NCBI RefSeq assembly: GCF_023149135.1
Contig: NZ_JAIWJX010000002.1
Span: forward strand, 2,480,001 to 2,544,000
From: Fictibacillus marinisediminis
GTDB taxonomy: Bacteria > Bacillota > Bacilli > Bacillales > Fictibacillaceae
Length of the DNA: 64,000 nucleotides
Reading direction: 5' to 3'
Below are positions 9,727-18,765 of this stretch, one piece after another (the stretch's first letter is position 1; every line of letters begins with the position of its first letter). A model generated the notes under the pieces. The model was given only the letters and a program-made list of their open reading frames with translations. It had not been told where the DNA came from and did no database searches. The translations under genes and the position numbers were made by a program.

Positions 9727-11340
9727 TTAAGCGCTTTTTTCGTCACTTTGGTCAACAGGCATGACCAGCCCGGATTCCTCCGAAATGGCCTGCATTTCTT
9801 TTTTCAGGCCAAACCAGTTTTTATTCGTATGGGCAGCAATCCATAATTGCCCGTTTTTCTGCTGAATCCAAATTCTGCGGTGATTCCAGTACAGTCCCTG
9901 GACCACCCCAAGCATGAAGATAATTCCGCCAACAATAATGATTGGAAGTGTTCTGTCCTTCTTGACGGTTAACGCTGATACGTTTTTCGTTCCGAGACCG
10001 GAGAAGGTCATCTTATACTTGTTGTTGCCGGCTTCTACGTTCTTACGAATTCCTATAAAAGCGGTTTCTCCTTTTGGCGTCTCTGGGGTAAACATCTTAA
10101 ATACGAATGCCGGGTTGTCGGGCACGCTGTTTTCTGTTGTCGGCTGGCCGTCTTCATCGAGCTTAAAGTTCGGGAAGTATTCAACCATTTTCACTTTGTA
10201 GCCGTTTCCAAGATCATACGCCGACTTTGGATTAAAGAGATTGATCTTGATTTCCCCAAAGCTTTTCCCCGTCGATTTCTTTTCAAGCTTCAGGTTCATT
10301 CTATGAAACTCGTTCAGCTTGAAATCTACTTGATATAGGGCATAATCCCCGAATGTCAGCGGCTCATTCACTTTAATCTTAGCATCTTTAACTTTCTTCA
10401 GTTCCGGATCTGCTCCTACAACTTGGGCAGGATTTGCATGATAGAGCGTGATATTGCTCTGATAGTTCTTCGGCACCTCGTTGCCCACCTGGTTTAGTGC
10501 GTTGGAGAACTGCTTGTCCTTTTTATTGTAGAGCTCCATAACAAACTTATGGTTCTTTAAATAATACTGGCCTTCGTCTGTTTTCGTTCCAGGTACAGCA
10601 GTCGTTTCCCCTTCTCTGATCCAAAGAGTCTGATCTGTATACATACCCGGGAAAAAGCGAAGCATGGCTCCGATCAAAAAGATGATGAGCCCGGTATGGT
10701 TCACATAAGGGCCCCATCTGGAAAACCGGTTTTTCTCTGCCAGTATGTTGCCGTTATCTTCTTTAATTCTGTAGCGTTTGCCTGACAGAACCTTCTTCAC
10801 CTGCTCAAGTGAGATCCCATGATCAGAAACCGCAAAAAGACGCTGCCTCTTCATAAAGCTTTCATGGCGTGTCACCCGCTGGTGTTTAAGCGCCCTGTAA
10901 AGAGGAACGCCCCTGTCGATGCTCACGATAATGAGAGAAATACCAAGAGCTGCAAGGAGCAGTAAAAACCACCAAGAACCATATAGGTTGTGAAAACCGA
11001 GCAGATAGAAGATTTGTCCCGGTGTCCCGTATTCCTGTTTATAATACGTCGTTGGATCCACATTGGGAGGTATGTACATTTCTTGCGGGAAAATGGTGCC
11101 GATTGCTGCTGCTATTAAAATAACAATAATGATTCCAATGCCCACTTTTACGGATGAAAAGAAGTTCCAGATCTTATCAATAAACGTTTTGTTATAGGTC
11201 TGGGAACGAATCGCGCTGCCCTCATACCTCATGTTGATCAGTTCGCGCGAATTTTCGTTGCTTAACGGCTTCCCGCACGATTCACAAATCTCAGTTCCGA
11301 ACGGATTCTTGTGGCCGCATTCACATTGTATCGTTTTCAA
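9727..11340 (-). CDS. resB: Cytochrome c biogenesis protein ResB
   Basis: The second System II component, 537 aa. It opens with a zinc-ribbon-like four-Cys motif (CECGHKNP...CESCGKPL), which is also present in B. subtilis ResB. The membrane helices follow (IIIVILIAAAIGTIFP, WWFLLLLAALGISLIIV, a third near 210-230 and a last near 490), with a large extracytoplasmic domain between the third and fourth. The start is TTG behind GGGGTG, because no ATG or GTG precedes the conserved Cys motif. Co-transcribed with resA and resC. Confidence 0.93.
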   Translation of the reverse strand: MKTIQCECGHKNPFGTEICESCGKPLSNENSRELINMRYEGSAIRSQTYNKTFIDKIWNFFSSVKVGIGIIIVILIAAAIGTIFPQEMYIPPNVDPTTYYKQEYGTPGQIFYLLGFHNLYGSWWFLLLLAALGISLIIVSIDRGVPLYRALKHQRVTRHESFMKRQRLFAVSDHGISLEQVKKVLSGKRYRIKEDNGNILAEKNRFSRWGPYVNHTGLIIFLIGAMLRFFPGMYTDQTLWIREGETTAVPGTKTDEGQYYLKNHKFVMELYNKKDKQFSNALNQVGNEVPKNYQSNITLYHANPAQVVGADPELKKVKDAKIKVNEPLTFGDYALYQVDFKLNEFHRMNLKLEKKSTGKSFGEIKINLFNPKSAYDLGNGYKVKMVEYFPNFKLDEDGQPTTENSVPDNPAFVFKMFTPETPKGETAFIGIRKNVEAGNNKYKMTFSGLGTKNVSALTVKKDRTLPIIIVGGIIFMLGVVQGLYWNHRRIWIQQKNGQLWIAAHTNKNWFGLKKEMQAISEESGLVMPVDQSDEKSA

Positions 11341-11354
11341 ATTTGCACACCCCG

Positions 11355-11882
11355 TTACGGCTTGATTTTTTCCATATACTCTTTAATCGTTTCATTAGAA
11401 AGTGATTCACTCGTTTTCTCAATGATGTTTCCGTTCTTATCAACAAGGAATGTTGTAGGAATCGGTCCGATGCCATAAGCCTTCGTCACTTCCCGCGAAC
11501 CATCGAGTGGAATAGGAAAGGACAGATGAAAGCGGTCCGCAAAATTTTTCACAGAAACATTGGATTCTCCAACGTTGACGGCCAGAATCTCTACTCCATG
11601 TTTCTGATACTCTTTATATTCCTTTTGCATATATGGCATCTCGCGCTGACAAGGCTTGCACCATGTTCCCCAGAAGTTCAAGAACACTCCTTTTCCTTTG
11701 TAATCTGACAGCTGGACTTTGTTTCCCTGCAGATCCGTCAGCTCAAAATCAGGTGCCTTATCGCCCTTTTGCACACTGCCGCTCTTATCTTGAAACACAT
11801 TATTGTAAAAGGTATAACCGACGGCAAGAGCTATGACGGCAAGAAGAATTGAGCGAAACACCAGTCTTCTTTTCTTTTTCAA
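11355..11882 (-). CDS. resA: Thiol-disulfide oxidoreductase ResA
   Basis: A membrane-anchored thioredoxin-like protein, 175 aa, that reduces the apocytochrome c haem-site disulfide. There is one N-terminal membrane anchor (about 8-25), then the thioredoxin fold with the active site GTWCKPCQREMP. The usual ResA motif is CEPC; here the first intervening residue is Lys instead of Glu, while the Glu three residues after the second Cys is kept. The start is TTG behind GGGGGCG. First gene of resABC. Confidence 0.93.
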   Translation of the reverse strand: MKKKRRLVFRSILLAVIALAVGYTFYNNVFQDKSGSVQKGDKAPDFELTDLQGNKVQLSDYKGKGVFLNFWGTWCKPCQREMPYMQKEYKEYQKHGVEILAVNVGESNVSVKNFADRFHLSFPIPLDGSREVTKAYGIGPIPTTFLVDKNGNIIEKTSESLSNETIKEYMEKIKP

Positions 11883-11934
11883 TTATGACGCCCCCATTTT
11901 ATATGTTCCCAACTTAACTATAACGCTTGAAATT

Positions 11935-12684
11935 TTATTTATGGCCTCTCTTTTTTGACGGTTGTGTGACAGCTTGGTTGCGCAGCTGTTTCACTTCATG
12001 CGGCGTCAGTTCTCTGAATTCGCCTGGATTCAGCCCTTTCACATCTAAAAAAGCATAACGCTCCCTCTTCAGTTTCATCACCGGATGTCCGATCGCTTCA
12101 AACATTCTTCTGACTTGCCGGTTTCTACCTTCGTGTATGATCAGTTCAATAATAGAGGTCTGTTTCTTCCTGTCCCCTGAGATGAACTTCACTTTTGCAG
12201 GCGCGGTCTTGCCATCTTCCAGCACGACCCCCTTTTCAAGCTTTTTCAGCACTTCACGTTCGGGAATACCTTTTACTTTCGCGATGTACGATTTGTCCAC
12301 CTTATATTTCGGATGCATTAGTTCATTGGCAAATGCACCGTCGTTGGTCATGATCAAAACACCAGAAGTGTCATAGTCCAAACGGCCGACCGGAAAGATC
12401 CGCTCTTCCACGATATCCTGAAAATAATCCGTAACAACCTTTCTACCTTTGTCGTCCGAAACAGCAGTGATGACACCCGAAGGCTTGTACATCAGAAAGT
12501 ATACAGGCTGTTCCCTTTCTATTTGCACTCCATTTACTTCGATGCGGTCTTTTGGAGAAACCTTCGTACCAAGCTCCTGCACAACGGTTCCATTGACTTT
12601 AACTTTTCCTTCCAATATTAATTCTTCAGCTTTTCGCCTTGATGTAATGCCGCTCTGGGCAATTACTTTTTGTAAACGTTCCAT
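11935..12684 (-). CDS. rluB: 23S rRNA pseudouridine synthase RluB
   Basis: A 249-aa RsuA/RluB-family enzyme that isomerises a uridine in helix 80-93 of 23S rRNA (U2605 in E. coli numbering). An S4 RNA-binding domain occupies residues ~1-60 (RLQKVIAQSGITSRRKAEEL). The catalytic Asp is in GRLDYDTSGVLI (near 103), and the family motif EGRNRQVRRMFEAIGHPV follows. The C-terminal tail is basic. It sits between the spm genes and resA, as in B. subtilis (ypuL). Confidence 0.94.
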   Translation of the reverse strand: MERLQKVIAQSGITSRRKAEELILEGKVKVNGTVVQELGTKVSPKDRIEVNGVQIEREQPVYFLMYKPSGVITAVSDDKGRKVVTDYFQDIVEERIFPVGRLDYDTSGVLIMTNDGAFANELMHPKYKVDKSYIAKVKGIPEREVLKKLEKGVVLEDGKTAPAKVKFISGDRKKQTSIIELIIHEGRNRQVRRMFEAIGHPVMKLKRERYAFLDVKGLNPGEFRELTPHEVKQLRNQAVTQPSKKRGHK

Positions 12685-12754
12685 GATTTCACCTCATTTA
12701 ACATCATACTCTCTACACTTCCATTTCTCAAGCTGAGCTTCAATGTTCTTCACA

Positions 12755-12790
12755 CAAAAACACACCGAACATTTGTGGGTTCGGTGTGTT
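12755..12790 (-). terminator. Terminator of the dacB-spmA-spmB operon
   Basis: A perfect 12-bp stem (AACACACCGAAC/GTTCGGTGTGTT) with an 8-base loop, followed by TTTTTGTG on the minus strand. It begins at the last base before the spmB stop codon. Confidence 0.88.
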
Positions 12791-13321
12791 CTATGAAAAT
12801 ACGATGGTAACGACGATGATAGAAGCGATAAATCCAATCAGGTCAGCAAGGAGTCCTACTTTCAGCGCGTACCCCATCTTGCGGATGCCGACCGCTCCAA
12901 AGTAGACGGTTAAAACATAGAACGTCGTATCTGTGCTTCCTTGAATCGTAGAGGCCAGTCTGCCTATGAATGAATCAGGCCCGTTGGAAGCGATAAGATC
13001 AGAGGTTATACCAAGTGCTCCGCTTCCTGAAATGGTGCGCATCAGACCGAGCGGCACCACTTCTCCGGGGACGTGAATAAAATCAAAGAACGGTTTCCCG
13101 AAATCAAGCAAGAGATCAAGCGCACCTGAAGCCCGGAACACGGATATAGAAACGAGCATTCCGACCAGATAAGGTATCATGGAGACAGCGAGGGAGAACC
13201 CTTCTTTTCCGCCTTCTACAAAGGCTTCATAGGTCGAAACTTTTTTTACTGTTCCATACAGTAAAATAAAGCCGATCAAAAATGGGATAAACCAGATTGA
13301 AAATGAATTTATGAAACTCAT
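12791..13321 (-). CDS. spmB: Spore maturation protein SpmB
   Basis: A 176-aa integral membrane protein with four or five hydrophobic segments (SIWFIPFLIGFILLYGTV at the start, SIIVVTIVF at the end). It is a nucleoside-recognition/Gate-domain protein needed with SpmA for spore-core dehydration and heat resistance in B. subtilis. It follows spmA with a 3-base gap, in the conserved dacB-spmA-spmB order. Expression in the mother cell under sigma-E is expected from the family. Confidence 0.94.
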   Translation of the reverse strand: MSFINSFSIWFIPFLIGFILLYGTVKKVSTYEAFVEGGKEGFSLAVSMIPYLVGMLVSISVFRASGALDLLLDFGKPFFDFIHVPGEVVPLGLMRTISGSGALGITSDLIASNGPDSFIGRLASTIQGSTDTTFYVLTVYFGAVGIRKMGYALKVGLLADLIGFIASIIVVTIVFS

Positions 13322-13324
13322 AAT

Positions 13325-13918
13325 CTATTTCTTCCCCTTCCTGCTTGACCGATAATAGAAAAAACGGTCAATACAAAGTGCAAACACCGTCGAGACTCCC
13401 GTTGCGAGCAGCGTAGTCCCGACAATGTCTGTAGGATTGGAAGATCCATAATTCATTCTGATCGCTATAATCGTTGTTGGAATCAGCGTGATGCTTGATG
13501 TGTTGATCGCCAGCAGGGTGATCATCGAGCGGCTCGCTTCATTTTTCCCGCCGTTCAGTTTCTTCAGCTGTTCCATCGCTTTGATCCCCATTGGTGTGGC
13601 TGCGTTTCCAAGGCCAAAAAGATTAGCTACCATATTGGATAAAATATAGCCGAGTGCAGGATGGCCTTCGGGCACATCCGGAAAGAGGCGCTTGACGATT
13701 GGACGGAACAGAAGGGCAAGCATTTCCAGCAGTCCGCCCTTTTCGGCAATTTTCATGAGGCCGAGCCAAAAAACAAGGATACTGACCATACCTAGACTGA
13801 TCGTTACTGCTTCCTGTGCGCTTTTAAAAACAGCCGCGTTCACCTTATCGACGTTTCCAGTCAGCATGGCGACAATGAACCCTGTCACCATCATCCCCAC
13901 CCAGATGTAATTAACCAT
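13325..13918 (-). CDS. spmA: Spore maturation protein SpmA
   Basis: A 197-aa membrane protein with the nucleoside-recognition domain signature NLFGLGNAATPMGIKAME and a basic C-terminus (YYRSSRKGKK). It partners with SpmB in spore-core dehydration. Its ATG overlaps the end of dacB by eight bases, indicating translational coupling in one sporulation operon. Confidence 0.94.
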   Translation of the reverse strand: MVNYIWVGMMVTGFIVAMLTGNVDKVNAAVFKSAQEAVTISLGMVSILVFWLGLMKIAEKGGLLEMLALLFRPIVKRLFPDVPEGHPALGYILSNMVANLFGLGNAATPMGIKAMEQLKKLNGGKNEASRSMITLLAINTSSITLIPTTIIAIRMNYGSSNPTDIVGTTLLATGVSTVFALCIDRFFYYRSSRKGKK

Positions 13919-15083
13919 GTCTTACACCTGAGCTGATTGAGAAAAGGGAAGCCACCATGTCCTTGAACACACTCCAGAATGTCTTGCTGTCTTCCTTCAC
14001 CAATCCTTTTCCTTCATAATATAAAGGCAGATCGGCGATCATCGTTTCCCCCAGCATGACTTTCATTTTTCCAATCGGTTTGGGAATGGCTCCTTCTTTC
14101 CACTTCCCTCCTTTTGGAGGCTGGTATAGAGTGACTGATTTCTGAACTTCTTTTTTCTCGCTTTTCATGAGAGGGTATCGAAAATCTCTTGAAGCTTCAA
14201 TCTTATTTTTATAGGCTTTCAGCTTGATTCCGTCAACGACCCCTTTTTTCACGATGCTGGCAAGGTGAAACGTCCGATAGCCCCAATTAAACATAACTGC
14301 ATGATCTTCCCAGTCATCCGGATCGTTCAGCGTTACCGCAATGAGCCCCATTCCGTCTTTCTTGGCTGTCGATACGAGTGTTCGTTTTGCAAGCCTGGTA
14401 TAGCCTGTCTTTCCTCCCGTAGAATAGGGATACCGTTTAAGCATTTTATTTTTGTTTCGCCAAACCCGATCCCACTTCTCGCCTTCTTGAGGAGACCGGT
14501 AGATAGCAGAGGACGATATCTCTCGGTACTGAGGATTCTCCATGGCATAACGTGTGAGCACCGCCATATCATAGGCGGTGGAGTAATGGTCATCATGATC
14601 ATCAAGTCCGTGCGGGTTGCGGAAAAGCGTGTTCTTCATGCCGATTTCCCGAGCTTTTTGATTCATCATGTAAACGAAACCATCAAGGCTTCCTCCGACA
14701 TACTCTGCGATGGCTACAGCTGAATCATTCCCTGAGCGAAGCATTAAACCATATACCAGATCATTTAGGGAAATATGCTCACCTGGTTTTAAATAAAGTG
14801 AAGAACCTTCCGTTTTGGTCGCTTTTTCGCTGACCGTCACACGGTCCTGAAGTTTTCCGGATTCAATCGCGAGTATAGCAGTCATGATTTTGGTGATGCT
14901 GGCGATCCGCATCGGCCGGTGTTCATTTCTGGCATAAAGGATTCTTCCTGAATCCTGATCCATGAGGATAGCAGCTCTCGCGGAAACACCAGGACCATCA
15001 GCATGAGCTGAAAATGGCGCGTAAGGAAAGACCATTACGGCTATTAATATCGGCAGTATCCATTTTTTCGATGTATAGAGCAT
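13911..15083 (-). CDS. dacB: Sporulation D-alanyl-D-alanine carboxypeptidase DacB (PBP5*)
   Basis: A serine DD-carboxypeptidase that trims spore cortex peptidoglycan. SxxK is in RIASITKIMT, SxN in RSGNDSAVA, and KTG in GGKTGYT. A signal peptide (hydrophobic WILPILIAVMVFPYAPF, cleavage near AHA) precedes the catalytic domain, and a C-terminal domain follows. 390 aa from the ATG at 15081-15083, chosen because AAGGACGGG lies upstream; a TTG ten codons earlier lacks such a site. It heads the dacB-spmA-spmB operon. Confidence 0.94.
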   Translation of the reverse strand: MLYTSKKWILPILIAVMVFPYAPFSAHADGPGVSARAAILMDQDSGRILYARNEHRPMRIASITKIMTAILAIESGKLQDRVTVSEKATKTEGSSLYLKPGEHISLNDLVYGLMLRSGNDSAVAIAEYVGGSLDGFVYMMNQKAREIGMKNTLFRNPHGLDDHDDHYSTAYDMAVLTRYAMENPQYREISSSAIYRSPQEGEKWDRVWRNKNKMLKRYPYSTGGKTGYTRLAKRTLVSTAKKDGMGLIAVTLNDPDDWEDHAVMFNWGYRTFHLASIVKKGVVDGIKLKAYKNKIEASRDFRYPLMKSEKKEVQKSVTLYQPPKGGKWKEGAIPKPIGKMKVMLGETMIADLPLYYEGKGLVKEDSKTFWSVFKDMVASLFSISSGVRHG

Positions 15084-15112
15084 TAGTATCCCGTCCTTAG
15101 TTGTTTTGTACA

Positions 15113-15141
15113 AGTTTATGCAAAAACAGGACGGTTATGAT
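15113..15141 (-). promoter_or_regulatory. Candidate sigma-E promoter for dacB-spmAB
   Basis: On the minus strand ATCATAA and CATAAACT are separated by 14 bases, 30 bases upstream of the dacB start. This fits the sigma-E pattern (ATA-type -35, CATAnnnT -10) and the known mother-cell control of the operon. Confidence 0.45.
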
Positions 15142-15157
15142 GGTAAATTATATCCAA

Positions 15158-15718
15158 TTATGTTTCGTCACCAGGTAAGAATCTGTGTTTCCCGTCGAAT
15201 CGCTGTCCGTAATCGGTTGCCTCCTGAAGGGCTTTCTCTTCTGCCGGAATTCGGACAGATAGGATAACAGCGTTTAAAACAAGAAAAAGAAGAGCTGTGA
15301 AATAGGCCTGAAAGACAAGAGGGATCGTGATGATCTCCATGGTTACGATACAATAGTTTGGGTGTCTGATATATTTGTAAGGCCCACTTGCCACCACTTG
15401 GGCCCCAGGCAGAATAATAATTTTCGTGTTCCAAAAGGCTCCGAGCGATCTGAGGCACCAAACACGGGCCATCTGGGCGAGTAAAAAAAGAGAGAAAGGG
15501 ATCCACCACCAGGAGGCAGGCTCTTTATGGAATAGTGGGACTTCAAGGAGCAATGAGACAAAAAATGAAGCATGAATCGCCACCATCCATTTGTAATGTT
15601 CCTGTCCTGCTTCAAACGCCCCTTTAGAAAAAAGAAACGTTTCATTCCTCCTTGCGATTACTAGCTCTGCAAGCCTTTGAAGAATCAGTGCACCTAGAAA
15701 AAGAAAAAACACGATCAT
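15158..15718 (-). CDS. bpsB: Isoprenylcysteine-methyltransferase-family membrane methyltransferase (BpsB/YpbQ-like)
   Basis: A 186-aa integral membrane methyltransferase of the ICMT family with about five hydrophobic segments. The family motif is seen in YKYIRHPNYCIV, with acidic residues near the C-terminus (AEEKAL). It is encoded 7 bases after a type III polyketide synthase. In B. subtilis the equivalent protein methylates the alkylpyrone product of BpsA. The same role is inferred from pairing and family. Confidence 0.82.
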   Translation of the reverse strand: MIVFFLFLGALILQRLAELVIARRNETFLFSKGAFEAGQEHYKWMVAIHASFFVSLLLEVPLFHKEPASWWWIPFSLFLLAQMARVWCLRSLGAFWNTKIIILPGAQVVASGPYKYIRHPNYCIVTMEIITIPLVFQAYFTALLFLVLNAVILSVRIPAEEKALQEATDYGQRFDGKHRFLPGDET

Positions 15719-15724
15719 CCCCCC

Positions 15725-16813
15725 TTATGTCCATTGTATGTATAGCAGTTCAGAAGAAAAACCGGGTCCAAGCGCTGCCATCAGTCCGGTTTCACCCCGT
15801 TCAGGCATTCTTGCCATAAACCTTTCCATCACATAAAACACCGTAGCTGACGACATATTGCCAAACTCCTTCAGCACGGCTTTGGAAATCTCTGTCTTTT
15901 CCGGCGGTATCTCAAGAGCATCAATGTAGGCATCTAATACTTTTTTTCCTCCCGGATGAGCGATAAAGTGTTTGATATCCCTGCCGGTTAAGCTGTTCTT
16001 TTCGAGGAACCCGTCCACGTTCGGTTTCAGCCAGCCCCGGATGATATTCGGTATGTCCCTTGAAAATACCACATAGAGTCCGTTATCTTTCACATCCCAC
16101 CCCATGACCTCTTCAGAGTTCGGCATAAGTGTGGACATCGTATCTTTCACTTCAGGTATCGCTTGAAGTGCTGAGGCTTCTGCCGCATCCGACTCATCGC
16201 CGCAAAGAAGCGCACAGCCGACCCCGTCTGAAAAAAGCGATGTGCCTACAAGGTTGCTTTTACTGTGATCATCATGCTGAAACGTTAAGCTGCACAGCTC
16301 CACACTCAGTACGAGGACGTTTGCTCTCGGATACGCCCGGCAATAATCATAGGCTCGGGAAAAACCCGATGCCCCTCCCGCACAGCCAAGCCCCCAGATC
16401 GGCACCCGTTTTGTATGAGGTGAGAAAGGCAGTTCATTCATGATTCTTGCCTCAATGCTCGGTGTGGAAAAACCTGAACTGGAAATAAAGAAAATCGCAT
16501 CAATCTCCTTATATTCAATATTCCTTCTTAAAAAGGGAGAATCCTGCAGACATTTTTTAATCGCTCTTCCGCCATACTTGGTTGCGGTTTCGATGTAAAA
16601 ATCGTTCTTCTCCTGAAAAGAGTGCGTTTCTTTGAACCACTCCAGCGGCTTCGCAAAATGGCGGGTCGCAATCTCGCCATTGTGAAACACCTTAAGAAGT
16701 CTCTCAATATCTTTAAATGACTGAGAAAATAATCCCCGTGCAAATTCGAGAGCCTGTTCTTGTTCCAGTTTATGTGGAAGATTCGTTGTTTGAACGGATA
16801 CAATTTTGGGCAT
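15725..16813 (-). CDS. bpsA: Type III polyketide synthase (chalcone/stilbene synthase family, BpsA-like)
   Basis: A 362-aa homodimeric-type III PKS that extends fatty acyl-CoA with malonyl-CoA to give alkylpyrones or alkylresorcinols, as known for Bacillus BpsA. The catalytic triad is present: Cys in WGLGCAGGASGF (near 144), His in FIAHPGGKKVL and Asn in FGNMSSATVFY. GPGFSSELL near the C-terminus is the family's cyclisation-site loop. Starts at ATG behind GGAGG. Forms a two-gene operon with the downstream methyltransferase, placed between dacB and scpB. Confidence 0.92.
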   Translation of the reverse strand: MPKIVSVQTTNLPHKLEQEQALEFARGLFSQSFKDIERLLKVFHNGEIATRHFAKPLEWFKETHSFQEKNDFYIETATKYGGRAIKKCLQDSPFLRRNIEYKEIDAIFFISSSGFSTPSIEARIMNELPFSPHTKRVPIWGLGCAGGASGFSRAYDYCRAYPRANVLVLSVELCSLTFQHDDHSKSNLVGTSLFSDGVGCALLCGDESDAAEASALQAIPEVKDTMSTLMPNSEEVMGWDVKDNGLYVVFSRDIPNIIRGWLKPNVDGFLEKNSLTGRDIKHFIAHPGGKKVLDAYIDALEIPPEKTEISKAVLKEFGNMSSATVFYVMERFMARMPERGETGLMAALGPGFSSELLYIQWT

Positions 16814-16886
16814 GTTGAAACCTCCGTATGGGTAGTTACATAAGTTTTCCCTTTTAATACCGGTTTTACGCCCTTATTTCTTTCTA

Positions 16887-16922
16887 ATAAAAAAAGCCTC
16901 CATTAAGGAGACGTTTTTTTAT
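16887..16922 (-). terminator. Terminator downstream of the scpAB-associated gene
   Basis: GTCTCC/GGAGGC stem on the minus strand followed by seven T. It overlaps the last bases of the 120-aa gene and separates the scp transcript from bpsA. Confidence 0.75.
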
Positions 16923-17281
16923 TGCTGTTTTACCGTTTTCCAAATCTTTTTCACTTCAGACCAATCCACGTTCTGAAAGAGAGAAAGAAAGTTTTCCTCC
17001 CTGTTCATGTAAAGTCTTCTTCTTTCCAGGGCATCCTTCAAATGAAGCAAGCAAACCAGGGCTGCTATGTCTTTAATCGCCAGCTGCTCTCCATCATCCG
17101 TGATTAATTGTTCCGAGATGCGCGGCAGGAGCTGTTCTTCAAAATATCTCACGTAAAGAAGCTGAAAACTTTTTTCTTGTCCTTCTTGTTCATAGAATAC
17201 TTCTGAACGGTTAAAAAAATCTTCCGGCGAGTTCGGCTTTTCCTTTTCCAGCTCATATCCTGTACATGCTCTAATTTTCAA
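16919..17281 (-). CDS. Hypothetical protein downstream of scpB
   Basis: A ~120-aa soluble, helical, charged protein with no membrane segment or catalytic motif I recognise. It occupies the slot that ypuI holds in B. subtilis (between scpB and dacB), but I cannot confirm homology. The proposed start is TTG at 17279-17281, nine bases behind AGGAG; a TTG three codons earlier lies too close to that site. It is 21 bases after scpB and is probably in the same transcript. Confidence 0.65.
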   Translation of the reverse strand: MKIRACTGYELEKEKPNSPEDFFNRSEVFYEQEGQEKSFQLLYVRYFEEQLLPRISEQLITDDGEQLAIKDIAALVCLLHLKDALERRRLYMNREENFLSLFQNVDWSEVKKIWKTVKQQ

Positions 17282-17302
17282 GGCCGTCAACTCCTGTTCC
17301 CA

Positions 17303-17887
17303 TTATTCCATCGTTTCTTGAAACTTTGAAAAAAACAGATCCGCTTCCTCTTCAATCGATTGATCGTTCACTTTCTCAGGGAGCGGCGGAAGTTCGTGCA
17401 ATGACTTTAAACCAAAATGCTCCAGAAAATTCTTTGTCGTACCGTATAGAATAGCCCGGCCGGTTCCTTCTGCACGGCCTGTTTCTTTGATGAGCCCTTT
17501 AGAAGAGAGCGTCTGCAGCGGCTTTTCAGTCTTTACCCCTCTGACTTCCTCTATTTCAGCCCTCGTGATCGGCTGTTTATAGGCGATGATTGCAAGTGTT
17601 TCCAAAGCGGCCTGTGACAGGCTGGAGTGGGAGGGAGCAGATACAAGCCTTTCATAATAGCCGGCATGTTCGCGCTTCGTAACAAACTGGAATGAACCGG
17701 CGATTTCAATGATTTCCATGCCTCTCGTATCAGACTTGTAGTCTTTGACCAGCTCATCAAGAAGCTCTTCAGCCGCATCCATGCTGATCTGCAGAACGTC
17801 TGCTATCTGCTTTTTTTCAATACCCTCTTCCCCCGAAACAAATATTAGCCCTTCAATGACCGCTTTATGTTCTGCTGATTGACTCAA
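17303..17887 (-). CDS. scpB: Segregation and condensation protein B
   Basis: A 194-aa kleisin-interacting protein with two winged-helix domains; the second contains ETLAIIAYKQPITRAEIEEV, the signature of the family. It forms the Smc-ScpA-ScpB condensin complex that organises and separates chromosomes. The ATG overlaps the scpA stop by four bases, so the two subunits are translationally coupled. Confidence 0.95.
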   Translation of the reverse strand: MSQSAEHKAVIEGLIFVSGEEGIEKKQIADVLQISMDAAEELLDELVKDYKSDTRGMEIIEIAGSFQFVTKREHAGYYERLVSAPSHSSLSQAALETLAIIAYKQPITRAEIEEVRGVKTEKPLQTLSSKGLIKETGRAEGTGRAILYGTTKNFLEHFGLKSLHELPPLPEKVNDQSIEEEADLFFSKFQETME

Positions 17888-18639
17888 ACTTCATTCTCCT
17901 TTGTTGCATAAATAAAAATTTCGCTAAAATTGTTTTCTTGCTCACATGTCACATCTTTTGTCTTCATTAACTCCAGCACAGCCAGAAAAGTGACAACAAG
18001 ATGTTCCCGGTTTGAGGAGGTGAAAAGATCGGAAAATTTCTTTCTGCCGCTCGAATAACGGATCTCATTGATGATCTGCTTCATCCTTGTCTCAATCGGG
18101 ATCTCCTGGCGCTCAATCGTTGTTTTTCTCGGCGCCTTCTCGAGTTTTTTAGTAAAAATCTTCTGCATTGCGGCGAGCATATCATAGATCGTTACGTTAG
18201 CTACGGGATTGATCTCTTCTTCTTGGTTTTCATAGTACGTCAGATCCATAGCCTCTCTTGTAAAGATCATGCTTCTGGCCGTTTCTTTCTCCTTCAGGCC
18301 GACTGCCGCCTGCTTAAATTTTCGATATTCAATAAGCCTGCGTACGAGATCTTCCCGGGGATCTTCATCCATCTCAATCTCCATCTGCTGATCAAGATCC
18401 AGTACGTCCTGTTTTGGGAGCAGCATCTTGCTCTTGATGGCGAGAAGCGTTGCCGCCATGACCAGGTATTCACTGGCGACATCCAATTTTAATTCCTGCA
18501 TCGTATGTATATAGTTCATATATTGCTCTGTAATCGCAGCAACGGGTATATCGTATATATCGATCTCGTACGAAGTGATCAGATGCAGGAGCAGATCGAG
18601 AGGACCTTCAAATGCATCGACTTTCACGCTATACTTCAT
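17884..18639 (-). CDS. scpA: Segregation and condensation protein A (kleisin)
   Basis: The kleisin subunit that bridges the Smc heads. The conserved N-terminal Smc-binding segment VDAFEGPLDLLLHLI starts nine residues after the chosen ATG, and the C-terminal winged helix ends in VTFLAVLELMKTKDV. 251 aa from the ATG at 18637-18639; a longer frame is open upstream, but the extension has no family match and would run through the promoter region. Confidence 0.95.
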   Translation of the reverse strand: MKYSVKVDAFEGPLDLLLHLITSYEIDIYDIPVAAITEQYMNYIHTMQELKLDVASEYLVMAATLLAIKSKMLLPKQDVLDLDQQMEIEMDEDPREDLVRRLIEYRKFKQAAVGLKEKETARSMIFTREAMDLTYYENQEEEINPVANVTIYDMLAAMQKIFTKKLEKAPRKTTIERQEIPIETRMKQIINEIRYSSGRKKFSDLFTSSNREHLVVTFLAVLELMKTKDVTCEQENNFSEIFIYATKENEV

Positions 18640-18663
18640 AGTAGTAACCCCTGTTTCCAAATT

Positions 18664-18684
18664 CAATATTGTACCGGAATTATA
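18664..18684 (-). promoter_or_regulatory. Candidate extended -10 promoter for scpAB
   Basis: TGGTATAAT on the minus strand is an extended -10 element about 40 bases before scpA; no good -35 is seen. The gap is divergent, with the DUF309 gene on the other side. Confidence 0.35.
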
Positions 18685-18765
18685 CCATATTTTAAACACA
18701 GTTCCTTTTTGCATCTTAAAATTTTTAGTAAGATAGACTGTAAAAAGAAAACCAGGAGGCCATTG

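Noticed and set aside
18505..18765. Longer N-terminus for the DUF309 protein (87 extra codons).
   Set aside because: The extension is antisense scpA; a clear AGGAGG site precedes the ATG at 18766.
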